From positions 19,312 through 83,311 of the forward strand of contig JAEXCN010000497.1 in NCBI GenBank assembly GCA_023402175.1: DNA of 64,000 nt. The letters run 5' to 3'. The DNA is from Pseudomonadota bacterium. Lineage in GTDB: Bacteria > Myxococcota_A > Polyangia > Polyangiales > Polyangiaceae. Positions 1-8,487 of this stretch are shown piece by piece. The translations under genes and the position numbers were made by a program. Every line of letters begins with the position of its first letter. Position 1 is the stretch's first letter. The notes beneath the pieces were generated by a model. That model was not told the DNA's origin, searched no databases, and worked only from the letters and a program-made list of their open reading frames with translations.

Positions 1-621
1 TCGGCGCTGGAGCGCGGCGATCAGGTCCGGGGTTCCGAGCGCACGCACGAAGAATTCCTGCGTGAGCTGCAGCCAGTGCTCGATCGGCGGACGCTGCTCC
101 GACGCGACGATCTTGCGAGACAGCTCCTCGTGAGCACCGCTCATCAGCGCTGCGGAGAGCTCCCCATCGGCGTCGAGGCGCAGAAGGCCGTCCTGTCGCC
201 ATCGCGCGAGCCACTCGCGACTGCGTCGCTGCATGTCCTGCCGGAACGACTCGAACAAGAAGGCGTACTTGCCCTGACACCGGTTGAGGACACGCATCGT
301 CGTCCGGCTCTGCCAGAGGAACTCGTAGATCCGTACGTCACGCTCGATGACGAAATCGAGGACGGCGTCGGCATCGGTGGGGGGATCGGGATATTCGCTC
401 GGCGCCGCAAAGAGCGATGCGCACCGCGCGATCCACGTCTCGACGATCTCGTCGAGCGCAGCCTCTTTGCTCTCGAAGTGCAGGTAGAAGGCCCCCAACG
501 GGAGACCGACCCTCTTCGTGATGTCTTGGACGTCCGCGCCGAGAAGGCCGTGCTCCGCGAACGCTTCCTCCGCCGCTCCAAGGAGCACACTCTTCACTTT
601 CGGATCCCTCGCCCGTGACAC
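1..621 (-). CDS. TetR/AcrR family transcriptional regulator, truncated at window edge
   Basis: This minus-strand gene reads from a GTG at 621 to the first base of the window without a stop, so 207 codons are visible and the C-terminus may lie outside. The N-terminus has the TetR helix-turn-helix pattern: an AAEEAFAEHG helix, a short turn, then DITKRVGLPLGAFYLHFESK, the recognition helix and the YLHF signature. The remainder is a helical ligand-binding domain that I cannot assign to a ligand. The GTG is preceded by a strong GAGAGGAGG ribosome site about 6-7 bases upstream, which decides the start. It diverges from the Clp-like gene, with about 196 bp between them that could carry promoters for both. 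Family assignment is firm; target and ligand are unknown. Confidence 0.85.
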   Translation of the reverse strand, partial: MSRARDPKVKSVLLGAAEEAFAEHGLLGADVQDITKRVGLPLGAFYLHFESKEAALDEIVETWIARCASLFAAPSEYPDPPTDADAVLDFVIERDVRIYEFLWQSRTTMRVLNRCQGKYAFLFESFRQDMQRRSREWLARWRQDGLLRLDADGELSAALMSGAHEELSRKIVASEQRPPIEHWLQLTQEFFVRALGTPDLIAALQRR

Positions 622-817
622 GCGCCCCTCCTCTCTCGTGTCTCGCTCCGATGTCCCGGACCGGGCGGCGTTGCGCCCGGCGGTCGCATTCGACCGGCGG
701 ATCGATCATACGCAGCGCTCGACGAGATCTCGACAATGATCGCGAGCATCGGCGTTCCGGAGTGCGGCCGCGCTTTGTTTGGCCCACTCCCGGCCGACAT
801 GCGATCCCGGAAAGGCC

Positions 818-3397
818 ATGCAGCCGAAAGCCCGAGGAGTCGCGCCGGTTCGCCGCGAGCCGGATCTGATGGAGCTCAGGCATATCGCCGAAGAGATCGC
901 CCGCGAGCGCAGCCAGAAGCCGACCACCACGCATCTGCTCGCCGCGCTCGCGAGCGGCAAGGACGATGCTGCTCAGCTTCTTCTCGAGCGCCGCCTCGAT
1001 CCGGAGGTCATCTTGCGGGCCGCGCGGGTGACGACCGACGACGCCGCGGATGCCCTCGGTCGCGCGCTCCAGAAGGCGCGCGAGATGGCCGGCCGTACGG
1101 GCGCCGGACGGAACGACGCGCGGTCCATCCACGTCCTCTTCGCCCTCTGTCAGGAGCCGGGGACGGCTGCTCATCGCGCCCTCGTCCAGTGCGGGACGGA
1201 CGTGACGCGCCTCCGCGTCGCGTCGATGCAGCTCGCCATGGGGATCGCGCCGCCGCGCCGTCCCGTGTCCGTTCCTGCGCCGTCCGTGACGACGTCGGCG
1301 ATGACGAAGGCTCGCACGACCGCGAGCCCGATGACCCCGCCGACGCCGCCGACGTCGAGCGCGCGCCCGAGCGGGCTCGTGCCGGTTGTCCCGCCGATGT
1401 CGCGGCCCACAGTCGATCCTCCGCGCCCGTCCGCTCCGCCGCCCGCGCCGAAACCGCCCGCGGTGAAGCCGGCAGCACCGAAGATCGCCGCGCCGGTGAA
1501 GGAGACGCACAAATCGAAGCGTCCGACGAAGGAGGCCGCCAAGGCAGGCGGCGCGCGTCTCGGTCGGTTCGGGCTCGATCCGAAGCAGTTCCCTCTCCTC
1601 TCGCAGGTCGGTCGCAACCTCACGGAGCTCGCCGAGCGTGGTGAGCTCGATCCCGTCGTCGGACGCGATGCCGAGATCGAGCGCGTCCTCGACGTGCTCG
1701 CGAAGCGTGAGCGGAGCAATGCATGCCTCGTCGGCGGTGCTGGCGTCGGCAAGACGAGCGTCGCGCGCGGGCTCGCGCAGCGCATCGCCGACGGTGTCGA
1801 CGTCGCCTGCTTCGAGGAGCACGTCGTCATCGGCATCGAGCCTGCAGCGATCCTCGCGGGGACCGGAGTTCGAGGCTCGCTCGCGGAGCGCATCGGTCAG
1901 ATCAAGGGAGAGATCGCGAAGGCGAAGGATCCCCACACGGGCCGAAGCCGCATCATCGTGTTCTTCGACGAGATCCACGTCCTCTTCGGTCCCGAGGCCG
2001 GAGACGAGGCCGTGACCGAGCTGAAGCTCGCGCTCGCGCGCGGAGAGCTCGCGTGCATCGGCGCGACGACGGAGAACGAGTACCGCCGCTCGATCGATGC
2101 CGATCCCGGCCTCGGGCGCTGCTTCACGCCGATCGAAGTCACCGAGCTCGGGCCCGAAGACGCGATGCTCGCCATCGAAGGCGTCGCCCCGCTGTTCGAA
2201 AAGCATCACGGCTGCACGTTCCACGAAGAGGCGATCGCGAAGGCGATCACGTGGAGCGTCCGGTACCTGCCGAACAAGGCGCTTCCGGACAAGGCTGTCC
2301 AGATCCTCGACCTCGCCGGCGCGCGCACGCGGCGACGCGGCGAGCGAGCCGTCGAGATCGAGCAGGTCGCCGAGGTCGTGAGCGAGCTCGCGGGCGTGCC
2401 CGAGGAGCGCCTGCTCGAGACGGATGCCGAGCGACTGTTGCGGCTCGAGGAGCTGCTCGGGGAACGCATCGTCGGACACCGTCATGCGCTCGAGAAGATC
2501 GCGACCGTCCTTCGTCGCAACGCGTCCGGCTTCCGCTCGCGCCGCCCGATCGGGACGTTCCTCCTCCTCGGTCCGACCGGCGTCGGCAAGACGGAGACGG
2601 CGAAGGCGATCGCCCAGTGCCTCTTCCACTCGAGCGATGCGATGACACGGCTCGATCTCTCGGAATACGCCGAGTCGCACGCGATCTCGCGTCTCGTCGG
2701 TGCGCCTCCGGGCTACGTCGGCCACGACTCCGGCGGGCAGCTCACCGAAGCCGTACGCCGGCGACCGTATCAGGTGGTGCTGCTCGACGAGATCGAGAAG
2801 GCCCACCGTGACGTCCTCGAAGGCTTCCTCCAGGTCTTCGACGAAGGACGCATGACGGACGGCCGCGGCCGCACCATCGACTTCACGAACACCGTGATCC
2901 TCCTCACGTCGAACATCGGCGCCGAGCTCTCGCCACAAGCGACCACACGAGGCCGGATCGGCTTCGGCGCCACTCGGCGCGACGCAAAGGAGCGCGATCG
3001 CGAGATCTCGCGCTACCAGGAGGCCGTGAGTGACGCTGCACGTCGCGCGCTCCCGCCCGAGCTCTTCAACCGACTCGACGAGGTGCTCGCGTTCGCGCCG
3101 CTCTCGCGCGAGGACGTCGCCGAGGTGGCGCGCCGGATCCTGCGGACGCTCGCAAAGGACCTCGAGGAGGCTCGCGGCGTGAAGCTCGATGCGAGCCCGG
3201 AGGCGATCGAAGCGTTGCTCGATGCCGGCGGCTTCGATCCGGAGATGGGCGCGCGGCCGATGCGTCGTGCGATCGGTCGGCTCGTCGAGGCGCCGATCGC
3301 TGAGATGATCCTCAAGGGCGAGCTCCGCCGGGGCGACGTCGCGATGGTCGAGGTCGAGAACGGCGCGCTCGTCGTCGACGCGGTGACGCCTCGTTAG
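818..3397 (+). CDS. ClpA/ClpC-like AAA+ unfoldase (two ATPase domains)
   Basis: An 859-residue HSP100 ATPase that would unfold proteins for a ClpP-type peptidase. Order: a Clp N-domain (HLLAALA, then a second half-repeat), a proline/alanine-rich linker of about 100 residues, AAA-1 with Walker A GGAGVGKTS and Walker B IIVFFDEIH, and AAA-2 with GPTGVGKTE, VVLLDEIEKAH and LLTSNIG sensor motifs. There is no long coiled-coil middle domain between the ATPase domains, so it is ClpA/ClpC-like rather than ClpB. An R-I-G-F tetrapeptide before the conserved ELFNRLDE segment sits where ClpP-binding loops occur. An in-frame TTG exists at 779, but ATG 818 has GGAAAGG just upstream; ATG at 869 is also possible. 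No clpP or clpS is nearby. The unusually long linker is the main oddity. Confidence 0.9.
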   Translation: MQPKARGVAPVRREPDLMELRHIAEEIARERSQKPTTTHLLAALASGKDDAAQLLLERRLDPEVILRAARVTTDDAADALGRALQKAREMAGRTGAGRNDARSIHVLFALCQEPGTAAHRALVQCGTDVTRLRVASMQLAMGIAPPRRPVSVPAPSVTTSAMTKARTTASPMTPPTPPTSSARPSGLVPVVPPMSRPTVDPPRPSAPPPAPKPPAVKPAAPKIAAPVKETHKSKRPTKEAAKAGGARLGRFGLDPKQFPLLSQVGRNLTELAERGELDPVVGRDAEIERVLDVLAKRERSNACLVGGAGVGKTSVARGLAQRIADGVDVACFEEHVVIGIEPAAILAGTGVRGSLAERIGQIKGEIAKAKDPHTGRSRIIVFFDEIHVLFGPEAGDEAVTELKLALARGELACIGATTENEYRRSIDADPGLGRCFTPIEVTELGPEDAMLAIEGVAPLFEKHHGCTFHEEAIAKAITWSVRYLPNKALPDKAVQILDLAGARTRRRGERAVEIEQVAEVVSELAGVPEERLLETDAERLLRLEELLGERIVGHRHALEKIATVLRRNASGFRSRRPIGTFLLLGPTGVGKTETAKAIAQCLFHSSDAMTRLDLSEYAESHAISRLVGAPPGYVGHDSGGQLTEAVRRRPYQVVLLDEIEKAHRDVLEGFLQVFDEGRMTDGRGRTIDFTNTVILLTSNIGAELSPQATTRGRIGFGATRRDAKERDREISRYQEAVSDAARRALPPELFNRLDEVLAFAPLSREDVAEVARRILRTLAKDLEEARGVKLDASPEAIEALLDAGGFDPEMGARPMRRAIGRLVEAPIAEMILKGELRRGDVAMVEVENGALVVDAVTPR

Positions 3398-3467
3398 ACC
3401 AGACGCCGTCGGATACCATTCAGCCATTCGCCCGCTCGTCGCTCTCCTCCTCGTCGGCGCGTGTGCC

Positions 3468-4445
3468 GTGACCGCATGTGGCGGCGCGGACGGCGCATCA
3501 CGACCTCCCGCCGTTCCGGAGGCGAAGGGCGGACGCGCCCGTCTCGCGACGGCCGCGCCTTCCGGCGACAGCCCCAAAGCGCTCACGCGCAGGGCGGCGC
3601 TTCGCTTCGAGATCCGCGGCCGCTCCTTCCCGCTGCCCGTGGTCTCCGGGACGATCGCCGGGCGGCCCGTGCTCATGCTCGTCGACACCGGTGCGAACTC
3701 GCACGTGATCGCCGGCTGGCTCGCGCGGAAGCTCGGGCTCCCGATGAAGAAGCTCGGTGACATCGGGACCGACCACGTCGGCAAGTCGATCTCGACGTAC
3801 CGAATAGACAAGCTCGAGATGGCGATCGACGAGTGGGGCCCGCTCTCCGCGACGACGGTGCTCGCGACCGAGGTGCCGGACGTCATCGAGAGGCTCGGCA
3901 TCGGCGCGTTCATCTCGCCGCAGCGCCTGGAGGAAGAGGGCGATGCCGTCGTCCTCGACCTCGCGAAGGGAGAGCTTCGCGCCGCCTGGTGGGACGAGGC
4001 GCGCTACGAGCTCTCGGCGACCGGCACCTCGCTCGTGGAGCCCGATCAGGCGCGCGCCTGCGAGGAGAGCGACGGCCCCGTCAAGGGCCTCGCCTTCGTG
4101 GTCCCCGCGACGATCGATTCGCAAAGGGTGCAGCTCCTCGTCGACACCGGCGCCCAGCACTCCGACGTCTTCACGACCTCGGCCGCGGGACAGAAGCTCG
4201 CGAGCCAGAGCACGCCGAACAAGGAGGCGATGTACACGGCGTCGGGAAAGATCTCCGCCCGCAAGCTCCGAGGCGCGAAGGTCACGACGGGCTCCTTCGC
4301 CGTCACCACCGACGTGGATCTGATCCAAGGGGTCGCCGACGGCTCTTGCCCGCGCGACGGGGTCCTCGCGATGGACGTCCTCCGAAGCTGCTCGCTCCTG
4401 TTCGGACGATCGCAAATCCACGGCCGCTGCGCTCCTCCGAAGTAG
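3468..4445 (+). CDS. Lipoprotein with tandem retropepsin-like aspartyl protease domains
   Basis: The protein carries two copies of the aspartyl-protease active-site motif, LVDTGANSHVIAG near residue 71 and LVDTGAQHSDVF near residue 223. It therefore looks like a single-chain protein with two retropepsin-type halves, each with a hydrophobic-hydrophobic-D-T-G motif. Substrate is unknown. The GTG at 3468 is the first standard start in the frame, but it leaves only VTACGG at the front. The same frame upstream (3426 on) encodes IRPLVALLLVGAC, an excellent lipoprotein signal with no ATG, GTG or TTG before it; the only candidate there is an ATT codon at 3426. The true start is therefore uncertain. 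The gene lies 70 bp after the Clp-like gene on the same strand. Confidence 0.75.
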   Translation: MTACGGADGASRPPAVPEAKGGRARLATAAPSGDSPKALTRRAALRFEIRGRSFPLPVVSGTIAGRPVLMLVDTGANSHVIAGWLARKLGLPMKKLGDIGTDHVGKSISTYRIDKLEMAIDEWGPLSATTVLATEVPDVIERLGIGAFISPQRLEEEGDAVVLDLAKGELRAAWWDEARYELSATGTSLVEPDQARACEESDGPVKGLAFVVPATIDSQRVQLLVDTGAQHSDVFTTSAAGQKLASQSTPNKEAMYTASGKISARKLRGAKVTTGSFAVTTDVDLIQGVADGSCPRDGVLAMDVLRSCSLLFGRSQIHGRCAPPK

Positions 4446-4512
4446 CCCGGGTGCACAGGAGCCTTCCGCAGGCGACGGAACGTGGGCCGACTTGATCTAT
4501 CCTCCTCATCGC

Positions 4513-6042
4513 ATGCGCCAGCCCGACGCTGATGGACAGCCGCTCGTCGGGGACGTGATCGCGGGCAAGTACCGCATCGAGAACATCGCCGGCGAAGGCG
4601 GGATGGGCATCGTCTACGAGGCGGAGCACGTCATCCTCCGGCAGCGCGTGGCCGTGAAGGCCCTCCTTCCCGGCACCGTCACGTCGTCCGAGGCGCTCGA
4701 GCGCTTCTCGCTCGAGGCATCGGCGATCGCGCGCATCGCGAGCGAGCACGTCGTGCGCGTGATGGATGCCGGATCGCTCCCGAACGGCGCGCCGTACCTC
4801 GTGATGGAGTACCTCGACGGCTGTGACCTCGCTGAGCTGCTCGCCTTCCGGCGAACCTTGCCCGCCGCAGAGGTCGTCGACTTCGCGCTCCAAGCCCTCG
4901 AAGCGCTCGCGCACGCGCATGCCGCCCGTGTGATCCATCGCGATCTCAAGCCGGCCAACCTGTTCCTCGCCAAGCGCCCGGACGGCCGGCGGGTCATCAA
5001 GCTCGTCGACTTCGGCATCTCGAAGGCGTTCGACGCGACCCCCGAAGGCGATCGCGTCCTCGGGTCGCCTGCGTACATGTCCCCGGAGCAGCTCGAAAAC
5101 CGTTTGCTCGACGTCCGGACGGATCTCTGGTCCCTCGGCGTCGTCCTCTACGAGCTGATCTCCGGCTCGCCTCCTTACACGGGCGCGTTCGCCGAGCTCG
5201 TGACTGCGATCCGCAAGACGGACGCGGTTCCGCTGAGCGAGAAGGTCCCCGGCGTCGCGCCGGAGCTGTCGAAGATCGTCGCGCGCTGCCTCCAGCGGGA
5301 TCCCGCGAAGCGATGGGCGAGCACCGCCGAGCTCGCCCGTGCGCTCGTTCCGCACGGCTCGGGCGTGTGGGACAGCGCGCTCGAGCGGATCGAACGTGCG
5401 CTGTCGAACACGACGCCGGTGCGAACGCCGCGGCGCTTCGAGTCGCTCGACAACGCGCTGTCGGCGCTCGAAGCGGAATGGAATCGCGATCACGGCATCG
5501 AGACGCTCTCACCGCCGGAGGAGGAGGTCGTCATCAAGAGCCGCTCGGGGCTGACCGCCGAGGAGGCGTTCGGCGCGACGATCCCCGCGCCGCCCTCCGA
5601 AGCGCACTTCGTCATCCTCGGAGCTCCGATTGGCCCATCGTCGACGCGAAGGCCCGCCCTCCGCATCCTGCTCATCGACGACAGCGAGCTCGTCCTCGGC
5701 CTGCATGCGCAGGTGCTCACGACGCATGGCTTCGACGTGCGCACGACGACATCGGTTGGCGAGTTCGAGGCGCTCGTCGACAGCTGGAAGCCGCATCTCG
5801 TCCTGATGGACATCCAGATGCCCGGCACGAGCGGCGACGAGCTGTGTCGTAGCGTGAAGGCGCGCTTCCGGGCGACGCTCCCTGTCGTCTTCGTCTCGGA
5901 CCTGCCGCCCGAAGCGCTCGCTGCACACACGAAAGCCGCGGGCGCCGACGCGTTCTTTGCGAAGACGAGCGACTGGGCGGCGTTCGTCGACTTCGTCCGG
6001 AACATCCTCGCGATCACGTATTCGCCCGAAGACCTCCCGTGA
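4513..6042 (+). CDS. Ser/Thr protein kinase fused to a C-terminal response-regulator receiver domain
   Basis: A 509-residue cytoplasmic signalling protein. The Hanks kinase domain (about 20-290) has the glycine loop GEGGMGIVY at 27-35, AVK lysine 49, catalytic loop HRDLKPAN at 142-149, DFG at 166-168 and SPAYMSPEQ. After a linker, residues 383-500 form a receiver domain with acidic pair D389-D390, phospho-acceptor D433 in VLMDIQMPG, S462 in VFVSDL and K484. All residues needed for phosphotransfer to both halves are present. No transmembrane segment is visible. Start ATG 4513 is chosen over TTG 4492 because the kinase fold needs nothing upstream. TATCCT lies nine bases before the ATG with no Shine-Dalgarno, so a leaderless transcript is possible. 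The fusion would let a histidine-kinase pathway tune a Ser/Thr kinase, or the reverse. Confidence 0.92.
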   Translation: MRQPDADGQPLVGDVIAGKYRIENIAGEGGMGIVYEAEHVILRQRVAVKALLPGTVTSSEALERFSLEASAIARIASEHVVRVMDAGSLPNGAPYLVMEYLDGCDLAELLAFRRTLPAAEVVDFALQALEALAHAHAARVIHRDLKPANLFLAKRPDGRRVIKLVDFGISKAFDATPEGDRVLGSPAYMSPEQLENRLLDVRTDLWSLGVVLYELISGSPPYTGAFAELVTAIRKTDAVPLSEKVPGVAPELSKIVARCLQRDPAKRWASTAELARALVPHGSGVWDSALERIERALSNTTPVRTPRRFESLDNALSALEAEWNRDHGIETLSPPEEEVVIKSRSGLTAEEAFGATIPAPPSEAHFVILGAPIGPSSTRRPALRILLIDDSELVLGLHAQVLTTHGFDVRTTTSVGEFEALVDSWKPHLVLMDIQMPGTSGDELCRSVKARFRATLPVVFVSDLPPEALAAHTKAAGADAFFAKTSDWAAFVDFVRNILAITYSPEDLP

Positions 6043-6114
6043 GCGAGGCAGCGCTCTGCCGTGAAGATTCCCGACTTCGGAGCGAGATGAGGATATCGAA
6101 TCGTAAAGTGCCGC

Positions 6115-7803
6115 TCACGGCTCCGCGAAGAGGCCCACCGTGAAGAACGGATTGTATTGCGCATTGTTCATCAGCAGCGCGTAAACGTCTCCTGCGGACA
6201 GGAGGACGCCGACATCGCCCGCCTTGAAGAGGGGCAGGCCTGCGCCGGCGTCACCTCCGTCGCCCGCATCGGCCCCGGCGACCGAGGCCGCGAGCCCCGC
6301 CTGCGCCGTGACGAGCAGCTTGCCCGGCGTGGATTGCGTGGAATCGATCGTCAGAGCCGCGATCACGGGCGAGCCCGCGGGGTCGATGAAGCTCGCCGTG
6401 TCGTTCGTGAAACGGATCGACGGGTACTCGACGCGCGACGGCGCCGCGAACGAAGGAATCTCAGCGCACCGCCCCGCAGCCGCATGGAACAACCCGCCCG
6501 AGTACTCGCCTGCAAGCTCGGGATGCGGGATGGTGGCATCGAGGCCATTCGTGGAAGCCGGGGTCGCGCTGACGCCGTTGATGTTCACTTCGGCGCACAC
6601 CGAGCCGCTCGTCACGCTGGTGTAACGACCTTCGAGCGCTTGCGGGTCCGCTACCGTCGCGGGCGACAAGATCGAGAGACCAACTTGGTCGTCGACGACC
6701 GAAGCCAGGAGGTTCGCCGGGTCGGAGTGGCAATAGCCCACGCGAATGACGAGCGGGACGATCTGCTTGCCGACCTTCCCGACGACCATCACGCCATGGG
6801 CCTGGGAAGGGGCGAGGAGCACGAGCGGCGAAATCTGTCCCGTATACGCGTACGGGACACTCCCCGACAGCGGTTTGCTGACGAAAACATTGTCTAGCGA
6901 GCCATCCGAATTCGAGCGCTGCGTCCACGGCGTGCCCGTCGTGTGGCACGAGTAGTCGCTCCCCTCGGCTTGGCAGGACCCGTCGGCGGAGAACGTCTCC
7001 GTCCAATTGATGGCGTCCGGCTGCCATCCCTGAGGGGTCACCGTCTGATTACCTGAGCCCGTGCCCGTGAGGTGAAGCCCGAGCTCGTTGTACCGACCCG
7101 CGACGTCGGCGAAGCTCGTCACGGTCTCGCGAAACGCAAGGAACTGAAATGACGCGAACGTGCGTTCAGGAATGCTCCCCAACACGACGTTCGGAATCGG
7201 CTGGATCCCAGCGAACGAGATCGTCGCACCCGGAATGGCTCCAGTCACGACGTCTTTCCCGACGAAGATGGTCGGAGGAGCCTTCGGATCGATTGTCACC
7301 GTGTAGGCGCCGTCTTCCGTCATGCCGTCTTGCAGAACGAAGGCGCATCGATTCTGCTCGCTCGACGGCAGCGTCGTGGGGTGGACGAACGTGCCATGAA
7401 TCGTCTTGCCGCGACGGGTCGTGTTCACCTGGCCGGGGGACGTCGGTATGGAGGACTCCACGAACTCCAATCGATAGGTGATCTTGGCCGTGTCGAAACC
7501 GATCTTGACGTACTCGCCGCTGATCGAGCCCCCCGTGAAGATGGTGCCGTAGTCGAGCGCGGTCGGGCATAGCGGAGGCGGGTTCGCGTCGGTGACGTCG
7601 TGACCCGCATCCGTCGGAGTCGGCGCATCGACGCCCGCGTCATGATCGGGAGCGCTCGCCTCCGGGAGGCAACCACCGTCGGAGCACGCTTCGTTCTTCG
7701 CTGTCGTGGCGTCATCGTTGCCACACGCACCCGTGGATGCGGCCACCGCAAGGACCGCCGCGAGCGTTGCGAGCATCGGCCGGCGCAGACTCTTCCTCGG
7801 CAT
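6115..7803 (-). CDS. Large secreted lipoprotein of unknown function
   Basis: A 562-residue protein with a signal peptide ending in a lipobox (AASTGAC, cysteine at about 27), followed by a typical Asp/Ala/Gly/Pro-rich linker to about residue 75. The rest is a soluble, beta-rich domain with four or more cysteines, including GYCHSD and GRCAEI, that could form disulfides outside the cell. It contains KVGKQIVPLVIRVGYCHSD, which vaguely recalls secreted DUF2957-type proteins, but I cannot confirm the family. The gene converges on the kinase-receiver gene and stands alone. An earlier or later start is possible around the ATG at 7803; no clear ribosome site is visible. Function unknown; lipoprotein status is well supported. 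Confidence 0.8.
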   Translation of the reverse strand: MPRKSLRRPMLATLAAVLAVAASTGACGNDDATTAKNEACSDGGCLPEASAPDHDAGVDAPTPTDAGHDVTDANPPPLCPTALDYGTIFTGGSISGEYVKIGFDTAKITYRLEFVESSIPTSPGQVNTTRRGKTIHGTFVHPTTLPSSEQNRCAFVLQDGMTEDGAYTVTIDPKAPPTIFVGKDVVTGAIPGATISFAGIQPIPNVVLGSIPERTFASFQFLAFRETVTSFADVAGRYNELGLHLTGTGSGNQTVTPQGWQPDAINWTETFSADGSCQAEGSDYSCHTTGTPWTQRSNSDGSLDNVFVSKPLSGSVPYAYTGQISPLVLLAPSQAHGVMVVGKVGKQIVPLVIRVGYCHSDPANLLASVVDDQVGLSILSPATVADPQALEGRYTSVTSGSVCAEVNINGVSATPASTNGLDATIPHPELAGEYSGGLFHAAAGRCAEIPSFAAPSRVEYPSIRFTNDTASFIDPAGSPVIAALTIDSTQSTPGKLLVTAQAGLAASVAGADAGDGGDAGAGLPLFKAGDVGVLLSAGDVYALLMNNAQYNPFFTVGLFAEP

Positions 7804-7995
7804 ACGCGATCAATGCATCGCCCGTGCTACGCGATGCAAGCGAGAACACGCGACCTGCGCATTCGATTTAGGCGCGCGTTCGACGCTCATCGCCTCCATG
7901 TCGTAGCCAATTGTTCGAAGGCACTCGCCGAAGCGGCGAGGTCGCACGCAAGCTCACGGCGGCTTCACGTGGGCGACCGCCTTCCTTGCGTCGGG

Positions 7996-8487
7996 TCAAC
8001 GATCGGAGCGCGCGAGCTCTTCGGCCACGACGGCGAGCACCGTTCGCGCGGCGTCGATCGACTCGGGCGGGATCCGCGAGAGCGCGCGACGTACGGCGGC
8101 CTCGACGGTGCCGGCCTGGTGCGCGTCGATCTGCTCTCCCGGAGGTAGCAGCACGAACTTCGAGCGGCGCGCGTCCTCGGGATCGCGCTCGCGATGGACG
8201 AATCCTCGCTCGACGAGCCGGCGCAAGACGCCGGTGAGCGTGCTCGGGTGCACATGCACGAGCTCCGCGAGACGACCTGCGGCGATCTCGGGGTAACGCC
8301 CGATGAGACGGATGACGACCCGCTGCATGCCGGTGACGCCGAGCTCGACCTCCATCCGCTTCGATCGTCGCTGCAGGCCGTGATCGACGGCCCAGAGCAG
8401 GCGCATGAAGTCGAGCGCGACGCCGAGCGCGCTCGGCTCACGCGAGCCCTGGCCACGTGCTCGTCCGCTCTTCTCCGTGGGCGTCAT
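7996..8487 (-). CDS. MarR family transcriptional regulator
   Basis: A 163-residue regulator with the MarR winged helix: VTGMQRVVIRLIGRYPEI, then GRLAELVHVHPSTLTGVLRRL as the recognition helix and a wing containing VHRERDPEDARRSKFVLL. This Asp-x-Arg-Arg-Ser wing is a hallmark of the family. The start ATG (8487) overlaps the stop of the upstream radical-SAM gene in an ATGA junction, so the two are almost certainly co-transcribed and translationally coupled. A MarR protein at the end of its own target operon commonly provides feedback control by a small phenolic or lipid-like ligand; that is inference here. No operator was identified with confidence. Confidence 0.9.
   Translation of the reverse strand: MTPTEKSGRARGQGSREPSALGVALDFMRLLWAVDHGLQRRSKRMEVELGVTGMQRVVIRLIGRYPEIAAGRLAELVHVHPSTLTGVLRRLVERGFVHRERDPEDARRSKFVLLPPGEQIDAHQAGTVEAAVRRALSRIPPESIDAARTVLAVVAEELARSDR

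Noticed and set aside
338..3913. 1191-codon minus-strand open frame opposite the Clp gene
   Set aside because: A shadow of the well-supported plus-strand Clp gene in GC-rich sequence; the translation is Arg/Ala-rich without domains.
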